From assembly GCA_030998015.1 (NCBI GenBank), contig JARWMV010000242.1, positions 62,001 through 126,000 of the forward strand: a stretch of DNA of 64,000 bases, written 5' to 3'. The notes under the pieces were generated by a model. It did no database searches. It saw only the letters and a program-made list of their open reading frames with translations, and had not been told where the DNA came from. Position numbers and translations under genes: made by a program. The stretch comes from Ceratorhiza oryzae-sativae. Taxonomy: Eukaryota > Basidiomycota > Agaricomycetes > Cantharellales > Ceratobasidiaceae. Positions 46,789 through 58,700 of this stretch are shown piece by piece; within the stretch, counting starts at the first letter, position 1, and each line of letters starts with the position of its first letter.

Positions 46789-47624
46789 ATGTCTGACTAC
46801 TCAATCGAACGTCCCCAGACTCCCAGCACTCATCTGGACATTCTGGAGCGTCGCTTTATGGGCCTCAGATGGGAACGCACTAGGGTGCGATCTCAAAACA
46901 GGCAGAATAGGCGACAATCTAGAAGGGAGGGCATCAAGCCTGCCCCAGATGTTCCCCTTCCAGTGTATCCCAATCCAGCACCTTCTGCGCTTTACCCTCC
47001 ACTTCCAACTTACCCATTGGAAGCTCCCAGTCAAGGCCCTCATTTTGAGATTGGATGGCCAACTCCTCCCTCTCCAGGGTTGGAGCCAACCCCATTCGAT
47101 CTGGTTTTGATGCATGGATGGGGCAGAAGAGACGAAAGGCCTGTGCCTCCCCCAAGGAGCATAAGCCCTGTCGATTATGAGGAGTTCCTGGAGAGGATGG
47201 ACTGGTAAGTTCTTGACTTCGATTGAGTCAAGATCTAAAGCTGATCTGTCTAGGGATTATGCACATCGGCCCCATGAGGCTTCTAGAGAGGCTTCTATAC
47301 TCTCTGAAGCACCTACTGATGGGGAATATGAGTCAGGAGGAGAGCTTCCTGAATATCAGTGAGTTCGCTTCTCTTGAGTCAAGATCTAAAGTTGACTTGT
47401 TTAGACTTGCTTACCCTCCTTCCCCTTCTCCTGAGTACCAGCCAGAATCACCATCTGACTCACTTTCTGATGGAACTGAGTCATCTGGTGACCTTCTGGT
47501 GACGGAGTTAGCCTTGGAAAGTAGGGTACAGGAGTTGAATAGGGAACTAGTGGAAGAAGTAGGGAACCTCAGAGCTGCACAAAGACGTCTGAGGGATATC
47601 ATGGAGACTCATGACATGTACTAG
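46789..47624 (+). CDS. Accessory gene 2 of element B, 246 aa, three exons
   Basis: Exons 46789-47204, 47254-47358 and 47405-47624 join in frame (247 codons); introns are 49 and 46 nt, GT-AG. The N-terminal half is basic then Pro-rich (MSDYSIERPQTPSTH, RRQSRREG), the middle is acidic and Pro/Ser-rich, and the C-terminus is a coiled coil (ESRVQELNRELVEEVGNL). The layout (basic, disordered, coiled coil) would fit a nucleic-acid-binding or assembly protein, but no domain is recognised. The two introns are similar to each other. It lies between pol and the 3' LTR and, unlike pol, has no disabling change. Confidence 0.6.
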
Positions 47625-47726
47625 TTTAGTCTGCTTGGAATTTATACTATTGTCCCCCAATTCCACTTGTGTGAACTTAAGGAACAATTTTATAATTCCA
47701 AAGATCAAAACAGGACGTCTCCAGGC

Positions 47727-47734
47727 TATAAAAA
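47727..47734 (+). promoter_or_regulatory. TATA box before accessory gene 3
   Basis: TATAAAAA 97 nt upstream of the ATG at 47831. Confidence 0.45.
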
Positions 47735-47830
47735 CTGCCTTGGAGAGCCCTCTCTCCTCAGCAGTTCAACACCCTCCAGTTCTACAGCTCTACCTCTCTC
47801 TCATCTTTATATTATCATCTCCTTTCCACC

Positions 47831-48882
47831 ATGCAGACTCCTCCCTTCATGTTGAATGATGTCCAGATTATGGCCAGCATCAACTCGATCCTGTCCTGCA
47901 AGCACTTCCATGTGTTTGCTAGTGTCATGCGTCAAGGGGAGAGTAAGTTTTTCAGTAGCCCATCCATCCTTGAGCGCAAGTTCAGGGAGGGCATTGAAGT
48001 ACAGCACAGTGTAGGTCAGAGCTGGTATAAGGATGGCTGGTACCTAAGTGACCAAACCATTCATGCTCTTACTGATGCTCTATTGCAAGTGCGACTGTGT
48101 TGCCACTTTTTGCAATGATGGAGGCCTTAAGAAGGCTGAGGTTTTGAACAGCTTTGGAGTGGACTCACCTCTGTATGCGCAATTTAGGGTGGCAAATATT
48201 GCATACCCTCTAGAGCCAGAAAAGGGTTTCCACATCCAGGACTGGCATGAGCCTTTTGATTCCTTCTCTGACCTGATCTACACAGTGGTTCGTCTCCAAA
48301 TCTGGGGCAATCACATGCTGAGTGCCTTGAACCATCTGGCTCGCTCTAAAGGGCTTGTTCCAGATGAAGGACACCTGCTGGAGCTTCCTCCTGTGCCCTG
48401 TGGGATTCTAGCTTTTGCCCAGTGCACCTGGGACAAGTATTTGCTTGAACACCCTTATGGGAGCTGGGAGTTGCCTGCAGATGATGGAGTCCCTGCTGTT
48501 TGGGGAAACAATGTAGTAAGCATCTCCTAGTTCATGCTTTCTGCATTTATTGACTCTTAATTAGCGCTACTTGGTGGCCCTATCAGAGGAATATTCTCAT
48601 AGGACAGCTAAGGCTAAATATGAAGAATGGTGGGCAGGGCAGAAGGATAAGAAGCTTAATGCTCGCCTTAGAATTTTCTTTGGCGATAAAGCCTCTGAGG
48701 CTGCAGAACCTTCTATGAGCCCTGAGCCTTCTTTTGGAGATGAAGATTCAGATTCTGAGACTCTCAGTGGCTCCTGCCCTCCTTCACCTCCCAGTACTCC
48801 TGAACCTTGTCCTAGTAACAAAGGAAAGGAAAGGGAGCACATTTACATCAGCTCTGATGATGAGGGATATGATTCTCTCTAA
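47831..48882 (+). CDS. Accessory gene 3 of element B, 319 aa, three exons
   Basis: Exons 47831-48088, 48132-48515 and 48565-48882 join in phase 0 (320 codons), with GT-AG introns of 43 and 49 nt. The first two exons encode a globular part with many aromatic residues (SWYKDGWYLSDQTIHALTD, KGFHIQDWHEPFDSF, CTWDKYLLEHPYGSWELP). The last exon has a helical basic segment (AKAKYEEWWAGQKDKKLNARL) and a Ser/Glu/Asp-rich acidic tail ending SSDDEGYDSL. No known domain recognised. It ends 31 bp before the LTR, next to the PPT, so it is firmly within the element as it stands. No disabling change is visible. Confidence 0.6.
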
Positions 48883-48897
48883 TGTGAGTTGACATAC

Positions 48898-48913
48898 CAG
48901 ACTGGGGGGGCTA
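48898..48913 (+). promoter_or_regulatory. Polypurine tract of element B
   Basis: AGACTGGGGGGGCTA directly precedes the 3' LTR start (48914). Confidence 0.55.
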
Positions 48914-50221
48914 TGTTATGGATCACTAACATTTTCTATTATTTTAGTCTGCTCTGCCAACCTCAAGCGATGCCTCTGTAATTAAATTGTGAAATACTCG
49001 AATTTGTATGCGCTCTGAATTGTACTATTTTCCGTTCCATTAAATAGTACAAATTTCCCGCTCTCCAACGCATATTTTATTAAGTTTTTACGATAAGATC
49101 TCAGAGAGATACAGAGGTTGCGATATTTCCTCTTATCAGGAGATATTGATTACAACATCGCACCGCTCATATCTCGGCAACCGCTTACGCTATCAAAGCG
49201 ATCTTGTGCTCTATCGATAGCAATCTTCGGCGGTATCTGCTGCCCGAAGATCGTCGCGATCCACCGGATCCTCGCGCCGGAATGGCCCGAAGATCATTAG
49301 AATCTTACTGGACCATCAATCAAGATCTAATGACTCCAGTGAGTCAGGAGAGCTTCCCAAATTGATCCAGAAGCTTCTCTGACTCACTTTATGACTCACT
49401 GAGATGTAGCCTCCATTCATTACATGTATATACTATGATAATATGATCTACAAGCCAATAGCAGGTCTCAGATGCATCAATGCCTTTCGATCCACACCCT
49501 GTCTTTACTCTTTTATCCTATACTGGGCTAGGGTGTACCCCAAGTATAGCAGTACCCTCTTTGGATGATCGCACTGGCATGCATGTATCTATTTGGCTCT
49601 GGAATGCCCTCCTGAGGGTATAAAAGGACCTCCTCTGAGGCCCTTCCAGACCACCTTCCCTTCACTACTCAACCCAGACCGGTTATTGGTTCCTTTTCTC
49701 TTTCTATTTCTCTTGTCTGTGTGTGATTTCTTATATAACTAGTACTGAGGAATAAAGTACCATATTAGTTATATACTGTCTGATTCATTGTATCTTATAT
49801 ACAGAGATATATAAGGATACAATATTGCCTGATTGAGCGTGACATTAAGTACCGGCTATTAGAGGAAATCTAAGTACCTGTAGCTGAGGAAGTACACACA
49901 TTAGGCAGCCCACCACCTATCCTATAAGCTATTGCTTAAGTCTAGTATTAAGATTAGTATCAGTTAGTCCAAGCAACTAGGGCTGAACTACATTTAAGAT
50001 ATCTAAGGGAACCTGACCATAGTAGTCTTGCTCTTTATACCTATAAATTAGTCAGTTTACACTGTGAAAGATTAAGACTACCTTGAGTGTTACTTGATCG
50101 CATTGCAACTACTTTGAGCCTTCTTACTCTAGTCTAAGAAGTATTGAGTACGATTAGTGTATACTGACATATCTACATTTGCTTAAGCTCTAGATATACA
50201 AGTGTACCCTGACCCATAACA
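48914..50221 (+). repeat. 3' LTR of element B (1308 bp)
   Basis: TGTTATGG...CATAACA. CpGs at 49250-49290 are kept where the 5' LTR and the 18544 copy show TpG or CpA. TATAAAAG at about 49620. Confidence 0.9.
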
Positions 50222-51183
50222 ACTTTGCAAACACTTGCAGACAAGGCACTCTGAATTGATCAGCATATTGAGTTGTTCCAGGCCCAAAACCCATCTTCCA
50301 AAAACTCTTCCTCTTCCAATGTGGCTAGCACCTCCACCAAAGCTTCCACCTTGCCATCAGCAGCTCCTCCCAAAGGCCAGGCTAGGGAAAAGATGTCTGT
50401 TGGGGAAAAGGTGTACATGCTTGGTCTGGATGGTAAGGCTTGCAAAGGAACAATTTTGGCTATAAACCACAATGCTAAAGGGCAGTTGATTCCCATGATC
50501 AAATGGAATGACAGATCTTCTGAAGAAACCACATTTAAACAGATCCAAAAAGATTCACATCCAATTGTCATTGCTCCCTTGGCTCCTACCCTGGCTAAAG
50601 GTTCTGGTCCTGGACCCATGGATTTAGATTCAGCTGGGAAAGGGAAAAAGCCTGTTATATGCAGCACTTGTGGTGGTTGTGGACATTATTCCAGCGCTTG
50701 TCCCTCCAAACCCTATTCTGGGCAAGCTGCTTCCCTTTCTGGTGATGAGTTGGAAAACAAGGATGCTTGAACATTGACAGAGCAAATGTATCAAGCAAAA
50801 CAAGTACAGACTTTGAGATATATGCTGTAGACAACATGTCCCCTTTGAATATATATTTTGTCACATCTCAAGTCCTGTCCACTCCAGAAAATAAAAGCAT
50901 CAACTGTATGCAAACCATGCACAGTTGGGCAATGATTGACTCAGGCACATCCTCATGCTTTATACACCCACACCTAGTCAAACAATATCAAATACCCACT
51001 TATAAAAAGAAAAATCCAAAAAGATTAAAAGTTATTGATGGTTGTGAAATCTCTTCTGGTATTGTTGGTACAGAATGTGTTTTTATTTTAGAAATAGGTA
51101 GTCATAGAGAACAATTGGTTTGTAATGTAGCAGACATAGGTAGACACACTTTAGTACTAGGAATGTTGGCTCAAATTACATAA
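50222..51183 (+). pseudogene. Element D gag (C-terminal part) and protease
   Basis: 50222-50770 aligns with the element C gag region from FAQLTQQALEIDRH onward and has a CX2CX4HX4C knuckle (CSTCGGCGHYSSAC); one stop lies at about 50253. 50767-51183 is the protease, with AMIDSGTSSCFIHP as active site, followed by DGCEISSG and LVLGM. Confidence 0.8.
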
Positions 51184-52055
51184 TCCAAATATTGACTGGC
51201 CAAATAAACATGTTACCTTTGACTCAAACTTTTGTATAAAAAATTGTGTTCCTGCATCTAATGTAGTTCTTGGCAACATTGGTGGTGTCTTTGACCCATT
51301 CAACAAAAACCTAGGAGGCGTTGAGGCTTACCAACCTCTTGAAGGCATCCCTAGGGACCCTGGAGGTGTTGTGGTGTCAAACCCACTGGAAGGCATCCCA
51401 GAGGAACTCCAAGACTATGCAGATGTATTTTCTGAGGACAAAGTGACAGAGTTACCTCCTCACCATCCATATGATCTTGAGATAGTCCTCAAGGATCAAA
51501 ATGCACCAGTAAAAGGACCAGTATACCCCCTTTGCCCTTCAGATGACAAGGAATTAAGGAGAATACTCAAAGAGCAGTTGGACAAAGGGTTGATCAGGCC
51601 CTCCAAATCATGATACAGCCCTCCAGTAATCTTTGTTCCTAAAAAGAATGGCAAAAGAAGGATGTGTGTCAATTATTGTTTGCTTAATTCCAACACAGTA
51701 TGAAACATGTATTCCATACCTCTCATTTCCACCTTGGTAGAGAAATTGAGAGGAGCACATGTATTCACAACTCTGGATCTTAAATCTGGCTATAATCTGG
51801 TCAGAATTAAAAAAGGAGATGAGTGGAAAACAGCATTTAAAATGAAATACAGTCTATTTGAATACTTGGTCATGCCTTTTGGTCTTTGTAATGCTCCAGC
51901 TGCATTCCAAAACTTCATGAACAAGTTCTTCAGGGATCTACTAGATGTGTCAGTTATAGTATACCTTGACCACATACTTATATTTTCCAAAAACCCTGAG
52001 GATCACACAAAGCATGTTCAGGAGGTGTTATCCTGACTTAGGAAACACCAGCTAT
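51184..52055 (+). pseudogene. Element D reverse transcriptase, N-terminal part
   Basis: Broken into frames 51371-51613 and 51707-52036. Motif A ([15 protein letters not shown]) is present. The catalytic box reads YLDH (near 51962-51973) where YMDD or YLDD is expected, so this copy cannot be catalytic. A solo LTR follows at 52056. Confidence 0.85.
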
Positions 52056-52567
52056 TGTCAGAGCTACAACCTGAACAGTAATGTCAAACACCTAAGTGGT
52101 GATGACAAGCCTGTGGGCAGTGATGCCAGAGGCTTTACTGACAATGTCTAAGGTAGGACGTGCAGTGAGGGTGCAATAAGATGCAAGGATGTAGGAGTAG
52201 GTGCTCTTGTCCTTAAGAGGACTGGGCAGGGACTATGGACTGGTAAGTCACACAGGTAGTAGAGGGGATACAACAGGAGGTTGAGTTCTGAGGCTTAAGG
52301 CTCTCAGACTCTCCCTTATATATTCATACAATGAGCTATATCAAATACACATATGGTGCAAGACAACTATTGTACAATGTGAGAATGGTGCCATGTAACA
52401 GAATATTCCAGAAGGTACAAACAGAACATAAACAACAACAAGGTCATGTGATCATGTAAGTAATTCTATGCATATATCCAATTAAACAGGACTTGTCCAA
52501 AAATATGAAAAGGAGAGAATATAGGAAAATTAATAATAAATTCCGCGTCATGGTCTAGGCCATGACA
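52056..52567 (-). mobile_element. Solo LTR of the D family inserted in element D RT
   Basis: 512 bp, reverse complement of the 3' LTR at 54820-55334 (TGTCATGG...CTGACA). The flanks GCTAT (52051-52055 and 52568-52572) are a 5-bp target duplication. It lies in opposite orientation to its host. Confidence 0.9.
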
Positions 52568-52572
52568 GCTAT

Positions 52573-53276
52573 ATTGCAACCTGGAAAAATGTGTCTTCAA
52601 TGCCTCTGAAGTGGAATACCTAGGTGTAATTGCCAATGGCAAAGGAGTCAAAACAGATCCTAAAAAGGTCACAGAAGTGGTTAATTGGGAAACACTGCAT
52701 ACCATAAAGGAAGTGCAGGAAGCACTAGGGTTTTTCAACTACTATCCCTGCTTGATAGAGGAATTTGCAGGACAAGCTTGGCCTATGTACCAGCTCTTGC
52801 ATAAAGATGTCCCTTGGCAATGGGGTAAGAACAAGGAAGCATCTTTCCAAATTCTGAAAAAAACACTAGTCAAATCTCCTGTCCTAATCCAACCAGACAT
52901 CACAAAGGAATTGATACTGGAATGTGATGCATCTGATTTTGCCACTGGAGCTATTCTTAACCAGTATGGCAAAGATGGTAAATTACATCTGGTAGGCTTC
53001 TATTCAAAAAATCTATCACTGGCTGAACATAACTATGATATACATGATAAAGAGTTACTGGCTATGATATGAGCATTCAAAGAATGGTGTCACTTGCTTG
53101 AAGGATCTGAGATCCCTGTCTTGGTACTCTCAGACCACAAATATCTAGAGTTTTTCCAGACAAAAAGGGACTTAAACCAGAGACAAGCAAAGTGGATGGG
53201 CTTCCTGGCCAACTACAATTACAGAATCAAGTACAGAAAAGGGGCACAAAATGGAAAAGCTGATATACTATCTTGA
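52573..53276 (+). pseudogene. Element D RT thumb and RNase H
   Basis: Continues after the solo LTR: EYLGVIANGKGVKTDPKKV, RNase H Asp in LECDASDFATGAIL, LAEHNYDIHDKELLAMI followed by a stop, and SDHKYLEFFQTKR to NGKADILS. A TGA ends the frame at about 53072. Confidence 0.85.
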
Positions 53277-54763
53277 CAAGAGTCACTTCAGAGAGAGGCA
53301 GCTAAAGAGGGGGGTGAAATCCTGCTGCTTATCAGCCCTGAGCTTTTCATTTTGGCAATTCTCACCAACCATTCCCTCAATGATCTAATCAGGGATGTGT
53401 TACCAGTGATATAACCATATCAAAGATTCTAAAGTCCCTTGAGGAGAACATTCCAGTTAAAGTCTGGCATCTAGAAGATGACTTGTTGTACTACCACAAC
53501 TGCATATACATACCAAACAAGTCAGAAATCAGACAAGCAGTCATAGAAAGCTGGCATGACAATCCTGCAGCAGGGCATCTGGGGCATTTCAGGACACTAG
53601 ATCTCCTATCTTGAGATTACTATTGGTCTGGAATGAAAAAATCTGTTGTTAATTATATTCAGGCATGCAACTCATGTATCCAGAACAAACATTCAAATCA
53701 AGCCCCTCCTGGTCTCCTACAACCCATAGACTTACCAAATAAACCCTGGGAGGAAATCACTTACAACTTGATCACTGGATTACCAATGTCAGAAGGATAC
53801 AATGCAATACTCACAGTGGTGGACTGATTATCAAAAATGGTACACTTTATCCCCACACACTCAGGAGCCACTGCAGTAGATGTTGCAAATCTATTTGTAA
53901 ACTTTGTCTGGAAACTACACAGATTACCCTGAAAAACCATATATGACTGAGGCCCTAACTTCAATGCCAAATTCCTTTGCCAACTGTACAAACACCTAAA
54001 TGTTGAACTGCATTACTCTATGGTGTACAGACCACAGGTTGATGGGCAAAGTGAAAGTCTTAACCAATTCATTGAAATATATCTTTGTCACTACATAAAT
54101 CATAGACAGACAGATTGGGTAGCAGGATTGCCTATGGCAATATTTGCATACAATAATGGGAAGCACTCAGGATCAAGCTACTTGCTGTTCTTTGCCTGCT
54201 ATGGTTACAACCCAGATTTCACTGTGGGTAATACCAAAGAAAGCCAGGTACCTGCTGCCAATCAATACGCTGAACACCTCAAGGAAATTGAAGAGGCCAA
54301 GGCTGCTCCAACAATTGCCAATCAAACCTACTCCAAATACTATAATTGGAAGCATTGTGAAGCACCAAAGATTGAAGTCAGATCAAAGGTTTTCCTAGAC
54401 AGCTCAAATATCAAAACCATACACCCTTCCAAGAAATTGGATAACAGGCATTTTGGACCATACAAGGTACTGGAACAAATTGGAAAACATACATTCAAAC
54501 TGGAATTACCCAAATCCATGAAGGTTCATCAAGTATTCCACACTTCACTCCTGTTCCCAAAACCAGTAGATGACTATAGCCAGCAACCTATACCCATTCC
54601 ACTGGTGGTCACTCCAGATGGTGACAAAGAATTTGAAGTTGAAGAAGTCCTGGACTCCCAAAAGGTTGGAAGAAGATTGGAGTATCACATCAAGTGGAAA
54701 GGCTATGGACCAGAAGAAAACCTATGGTTACCTAAAGCTGAACTCAAGAATGCACCTGAATAA
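53277..54763 (+). pseudogene. Element D integrase and chromodomain
   Basis: Zinc module ...SCIQNKHSNQ, core in frames 53633-53827 and 54020-54763, with stops at about 53827 and 53932. The glutamate of the triad is kept in DGQSESLNQ. GPY/F is FGPYKVLEQIGKHTFKL; the chromodomain is EFEVEEVLDSQKVGRR...YHIKWKGYGPEENLWL. Four stops between 53270 and 53950 make it a pseudogene. Confidence 0.85.
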
Positions 54764-54819
54764 GTAAAAGAATTCCACTGACTCCATCCCAATGCACTCA
54801 GACCTTGATGGGGGGGAAG

Positions 54820-55334
54820 TGTCATGGACTAGACCATGATGCAGATTTTATTATGATTTTCCTATATTTTATACATCTCTCTTTCTCATATTTTGGACAA
54901 GTCCTGTTTAAACAGATATATGCATAGAATTATTTACATGATCATGCGACCTTGTTGTTGTTTACATTCTGTTTGTACCTTCTGGAATATTCTGTTATGT
55001 GGCACCATTCTTACATTGTACAATAGCCATCTTGCACCATATGTGTATTTGATATAGCTAATTGTATGAATATATAAGGGAGAGTCTGAGAGCCTTAAGC
55101 CTCAGAACTCAACCTCCTGTCGTATCCCCTCTACTACCTGTGTGACTCTTAGTCCATAGTCCCTGCCCAGTCCTCTTAAGGACAAGTGCACATACTTCTA
55201 CCTCTGCATCTTATCACACCCTCACTGTGCGTCCTACCTTACACATTGTCAGTACAGCCTCTGGCATTGCTGCCCATAGGCTTGTCATTGCCACTTAGGT
55301 GTTTGACATTACCCTTCAGGTTGTAGCTCTGACA
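54820..55334 (+). repeat. 3' LTR of element D (515 bp)
   Basis: TGTCATGG...TCTGACA. TATATAAGG around 55072-55080. Same family as the inverted solo LTR at 52056-52567. Confidence 0.88.
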
Positions 55335-55423
55335 CCAAGTCTGCCTGGCCACTAGCCCCAATAGCCTCTGGACCAAAAACTGCCTCTGCCACAGCATTGT
55401 ACACAGAAGATCCCACCCCCTGA
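55335..55423 (-). pseudogene. Fragment of a decayed minus-strand frame, split by element C
   Basis: Minus-strand text VYNAVAEAVFGPEAIGASG is coding-like and continues, across element C, into 62283 and beyond. 55419-55423 is CCTGA, the left target duplication. Confidence 0.4.
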
Positions 55424-55799
55424 TGTCGACAACGACAAGTCAGGCAACGAGGAAAAGAGTAAGAAAGGAAAAGAACTTGTATTTGATGAGAGGTCAAGTT
55501 CTTGAGGAGTCCTCTGCGAACTTGACCTGGTTTATATACACAGTACAAGCCACATCATAACAAACAAGTCTGTACAGTGAGTCACGACAGATAAGAGATA
55601 GAAGCAGTAGAAGCAACTGCGGAACTGCAGAATTTCACATTGGAGTTGAAATACATCTTGGTTACCGGTCCGGAACATTCCATGAGTCACATGACACAGA
55701 TATACCATAAAAGGCAAGTATGTTTTGAAGATGATCTCATAAAATGTAGTAAATTGAGAAAATATTATAGAGTGGATATATGCATGTCAGTTTGTGACA
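55424..55799 (-). repeat. 3' LTR of element C
   Basis: TGTCGAC...TGTGACA on the plus strand, 376 bp. The PPT (TTGAAGGGGGGAAG on the minus strand) is at 55800-55813. Confidence 0.92.
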
Positions 55800-58700
55800 C
55801 TTCCCCCCTTCAAGGCACGGGGGTCCTGGGGTGCCTTTGGGTGCAACTTGACATAGTTGGCGATGAGTTCAGGTGCGTTCACCAAGTCATCATAGGTTAA
55901 CCATTGTCGCTCGTCATAGCTGAGCCACTTGACATAGTATTCAAAGATGTTAGATCTTTTGTTGTATCGTGACTTTATGATCTGTTCCACTTTGAATTCT
56001 TCTTCCCCTTCAGGAGTTACCACAGGTGGTGGTGGGGGAACCTGACGGCCATAGGGGTCGTCTTTATATTTGGTCAGGAGTGAGACATGAAACACTGGGT
56101 GTATTTTCATGGTTATCAGTAGGTCTAGTTTGTAGGCATGTGTGCCATGTTGTGCTACCACCTTGAATGGTCCAACTCTTTTGTGGGCCAGTTTCCTGGA
56201 GGCCTGCTGTGTCTGTATGTTTTTGGTATCAAGCCAGACTTTGTCTCCAACCTTAATAACTTCAGGAGTCCGATGCTTCTGGTCGTAGTATTCCTTGATC
56301 CTCTGGTTTGCTATTTCCAGGGTGGCCTTAAGTTCGTCATGGCCCTTTTGGAGCCATTCTGCATGGTTGTCCGCTAAAGGGAGTTCTGGTTCCTCCCTGT
56401 CCCCAACTGCTAGCCTTGGGTGGAAACCATAGTTTGCAAAGAATGGTGATTTGCCAGTTGAGGCGTTGACACCATTATTGTAGGAAAATTCAGCCAATGG
56501 TAGGAGCAAGACCCAGTTGTCTTGTCTGTCTGATACATAGTGTCTGATGTACCCTTCCACTACTTGGTTGGCCCATTTGGACTGGCCATCTGTCTGAGGG
56601 TGGTATGCTGTGGAGTAGGAAGGTTTTATATCCAGTCGTTTGTATAAGTGCCTTAAGAATTTGGATGCAAAGTTGGGGCCGCAGTCTGAGATTGTTTTCT
56701 GTGGTAGCCCATGAAGTTTCCATACATATGTTAGGAACAAGTTGGCACAATCCATAGCACTGGCTTCTGATTGACATGGAATAAAGTGAACCATTTTTGT
56801 CAGGCAGTCGACAACTGTAAATATGGTGTCAAACCCCTCTGACAGAGGTAGCCTGGTGATCAGATCATAAGTAATTTCCTCCCAAGGTTTTTCTGGCATG
56901 GGTATTGGGTTTAAGAGCCCTGGGGGAACTTGGTTGCTGTGCTTGTTCCTGATGCATGACTTGCAATGTGTAACGTATTTGTTGACTGATTTTTTCATTG
57001 ATAACCACATGTATTTGCGATTTAACAATTCATATGTTCTGAACTGTCCTGGGTGTCCTGCTGCTGGGCTGTCGTGATGGCTTTTGATGACCAATTTGCG
57101 AAGTTCTTTGTTATTTGGGACATAGATTCTGCCCTTGTGTTGTAAGAGTCCTTTGTCCCATTCCCAATCTTTGACCTTCTCATTGTCATCTAGGGCTTTT
57201 AGGACTTTTGATAGGTGTTCGTCCCCTGGGATAGCATCCCTAATGAGTTGTTCCAGGTCATTGTCTGGTGTGATTGCTTGCAGGCATAGTGATTTCAGCT
57301 CCAAAAATTGGTTTTGCACAAGCAGAGCTTGGCTCTCACCCCCCTCTTTAGGGATGTGTCTTGACAGCCTAGAGAGTATGTCTGCCCAGCCATTCTTCGC
57401 CCCTTTGATATATGGAATCTTGAATTCGAATCTGGATGAGAATTCATGCCACTGTGTGACTCAGCCATTCAGTGGCCGATTCGTCTTCCAATACTCCAAA
57501 TTCTTGTGGTCACAAACAATGTTTACCAGGTGTTCGGCCCCTTCTAGCAAATGACGCCAGTGTTTGAGGGCCTTTATAATTGCCAGCATTTCTTTGTTGC
57601 AGATATCATAATTCCTTTCTGCTGGGACCATAGCCTTGGAGTAATAGGAGATTGGGTGGAGCATTCCGTCCTCTCCATATTGCAATAATACAGTGCCTGT
57701 GGCATAGCCTGAGGTGTCTGTTTCCAAAATGAATGGTTTGTTGGGTTCTGGCTGAATTAGGAGGGGGGCTTCTTTTAATTTCTGCTTCAGCAGGTTCCAT
57801 GCCTGATCCCTTTCTTCTGTCCATTCCCATTTTACATCCTTCTTGACAAGTTCATAAAGACATCTTGTAATTTTTGAAAAGTCTTTTATGAAGTGCCTCA
57901 ACCAATTTGCAAACCCTAACCCTTCCAGGACTTTGGTTGGGTTAGTAGGGGTTGGCCATTCAACAGCTTTTTCGACCTTGGCTGGGTCTACTTTAATTCC
58001 CTGGGGAGTCACTACTATTCCCAGGTAATCAACTTCAGTGACATCGAAAACACATTTCTCCAGGGCACAGTATAGGCCAGCTTTTTGGAGATGCTGTAAA
58101 ACTTCTTTGACATGTTCATCATGTTCTTCTTGGTTTTTGGAGAATACTAATATGTCATCCATATATATTACAACATAAATGCCCTTGATGTCTTGGAACT
58201 CATCCCGGATCATGGCCATGAAGGTTCCCGGTGCATTCTTTTGACCAAATTGCATGACTAAGGGCTCATACAACCCATATTTGGTCTTAAAAGCTGCTTT
58301 CCATTCGTCCCCTTCCCGAATTTGTATGAGTGGGTACACATTAGAGACTGTCATTTCGTTTAGCCACTGGTAGTCGATGCACATGCGCAACTTCCCATTC
58401 TTCTTTTTGACAAATATGACTGGGGATGCCATTGGTGACCTTGAGGGTCTGATATGCCCTGCTTTCAGTTGGCGATCCAAGGTTTTGTGCAATTCTGCAT
58501 CTTCCTTGACACCCACACTATATATGGGACCATGCCTTGGCTTGGCATCCAGTTTTAAATCTATTTCCATATCCCACTTTCTATGGGGTGGTAATGGTTG
58601 GACGTTGTCTTCTTCAGTGAATATTTTCTGGAATTCTTTATATTTTGTTGGGAGGGAGTCTAAGGAGTCCAGCTGAAGCTCCTTAGGTTCATTTGCACAC

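Larger units (their letters stand above)
35817..50221 (+). mobile_element. Giant Ty3/gypsy element B, 14.4 kb, LTR-B family
   Basis: LTRs 35817-37124 and 48914-50221, each 1308 bp. Interior: TGG-type PBS, a 146-codon ORF, long gag with collagen-like segment and zinc knuckle, protease-RT-RNase H-integrase-chromodomain pol with frameshifts, then about 3.1 kb of accessory genes, PPT and 3' LTR. Flanks AGGGG and ACTTT do not form a target duplication, and the right flank is the middle of element D gag while the left flank is host DNA. See the findings for the recombination argument. Confidence 0.9.
50222..55334 (+). mobile_element. Ty3/gypsy element D, 5'-truncated and inactive
   Basis: Starts abruptly within gag at the end of the LTR-B copy and runs to its own 3' LTR (54820-55334). 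PPT 54807-54819 (TGGGGGGGAAG) is intact. The 5' LTR and N-terminal gag are missing. It is interrupted by a solo LTR of its own family. Multiple in-frame stops and a mutated RT box show it is old. Confidence 0.88.

Noticed and set aside
47223..47624. Single 133-codon frame through 47223-47624 as a gene of its own
   Set aside because: It reads through both introns of the three-exon accessory gene; the spliced model keeps a continuous and more plausible protein.
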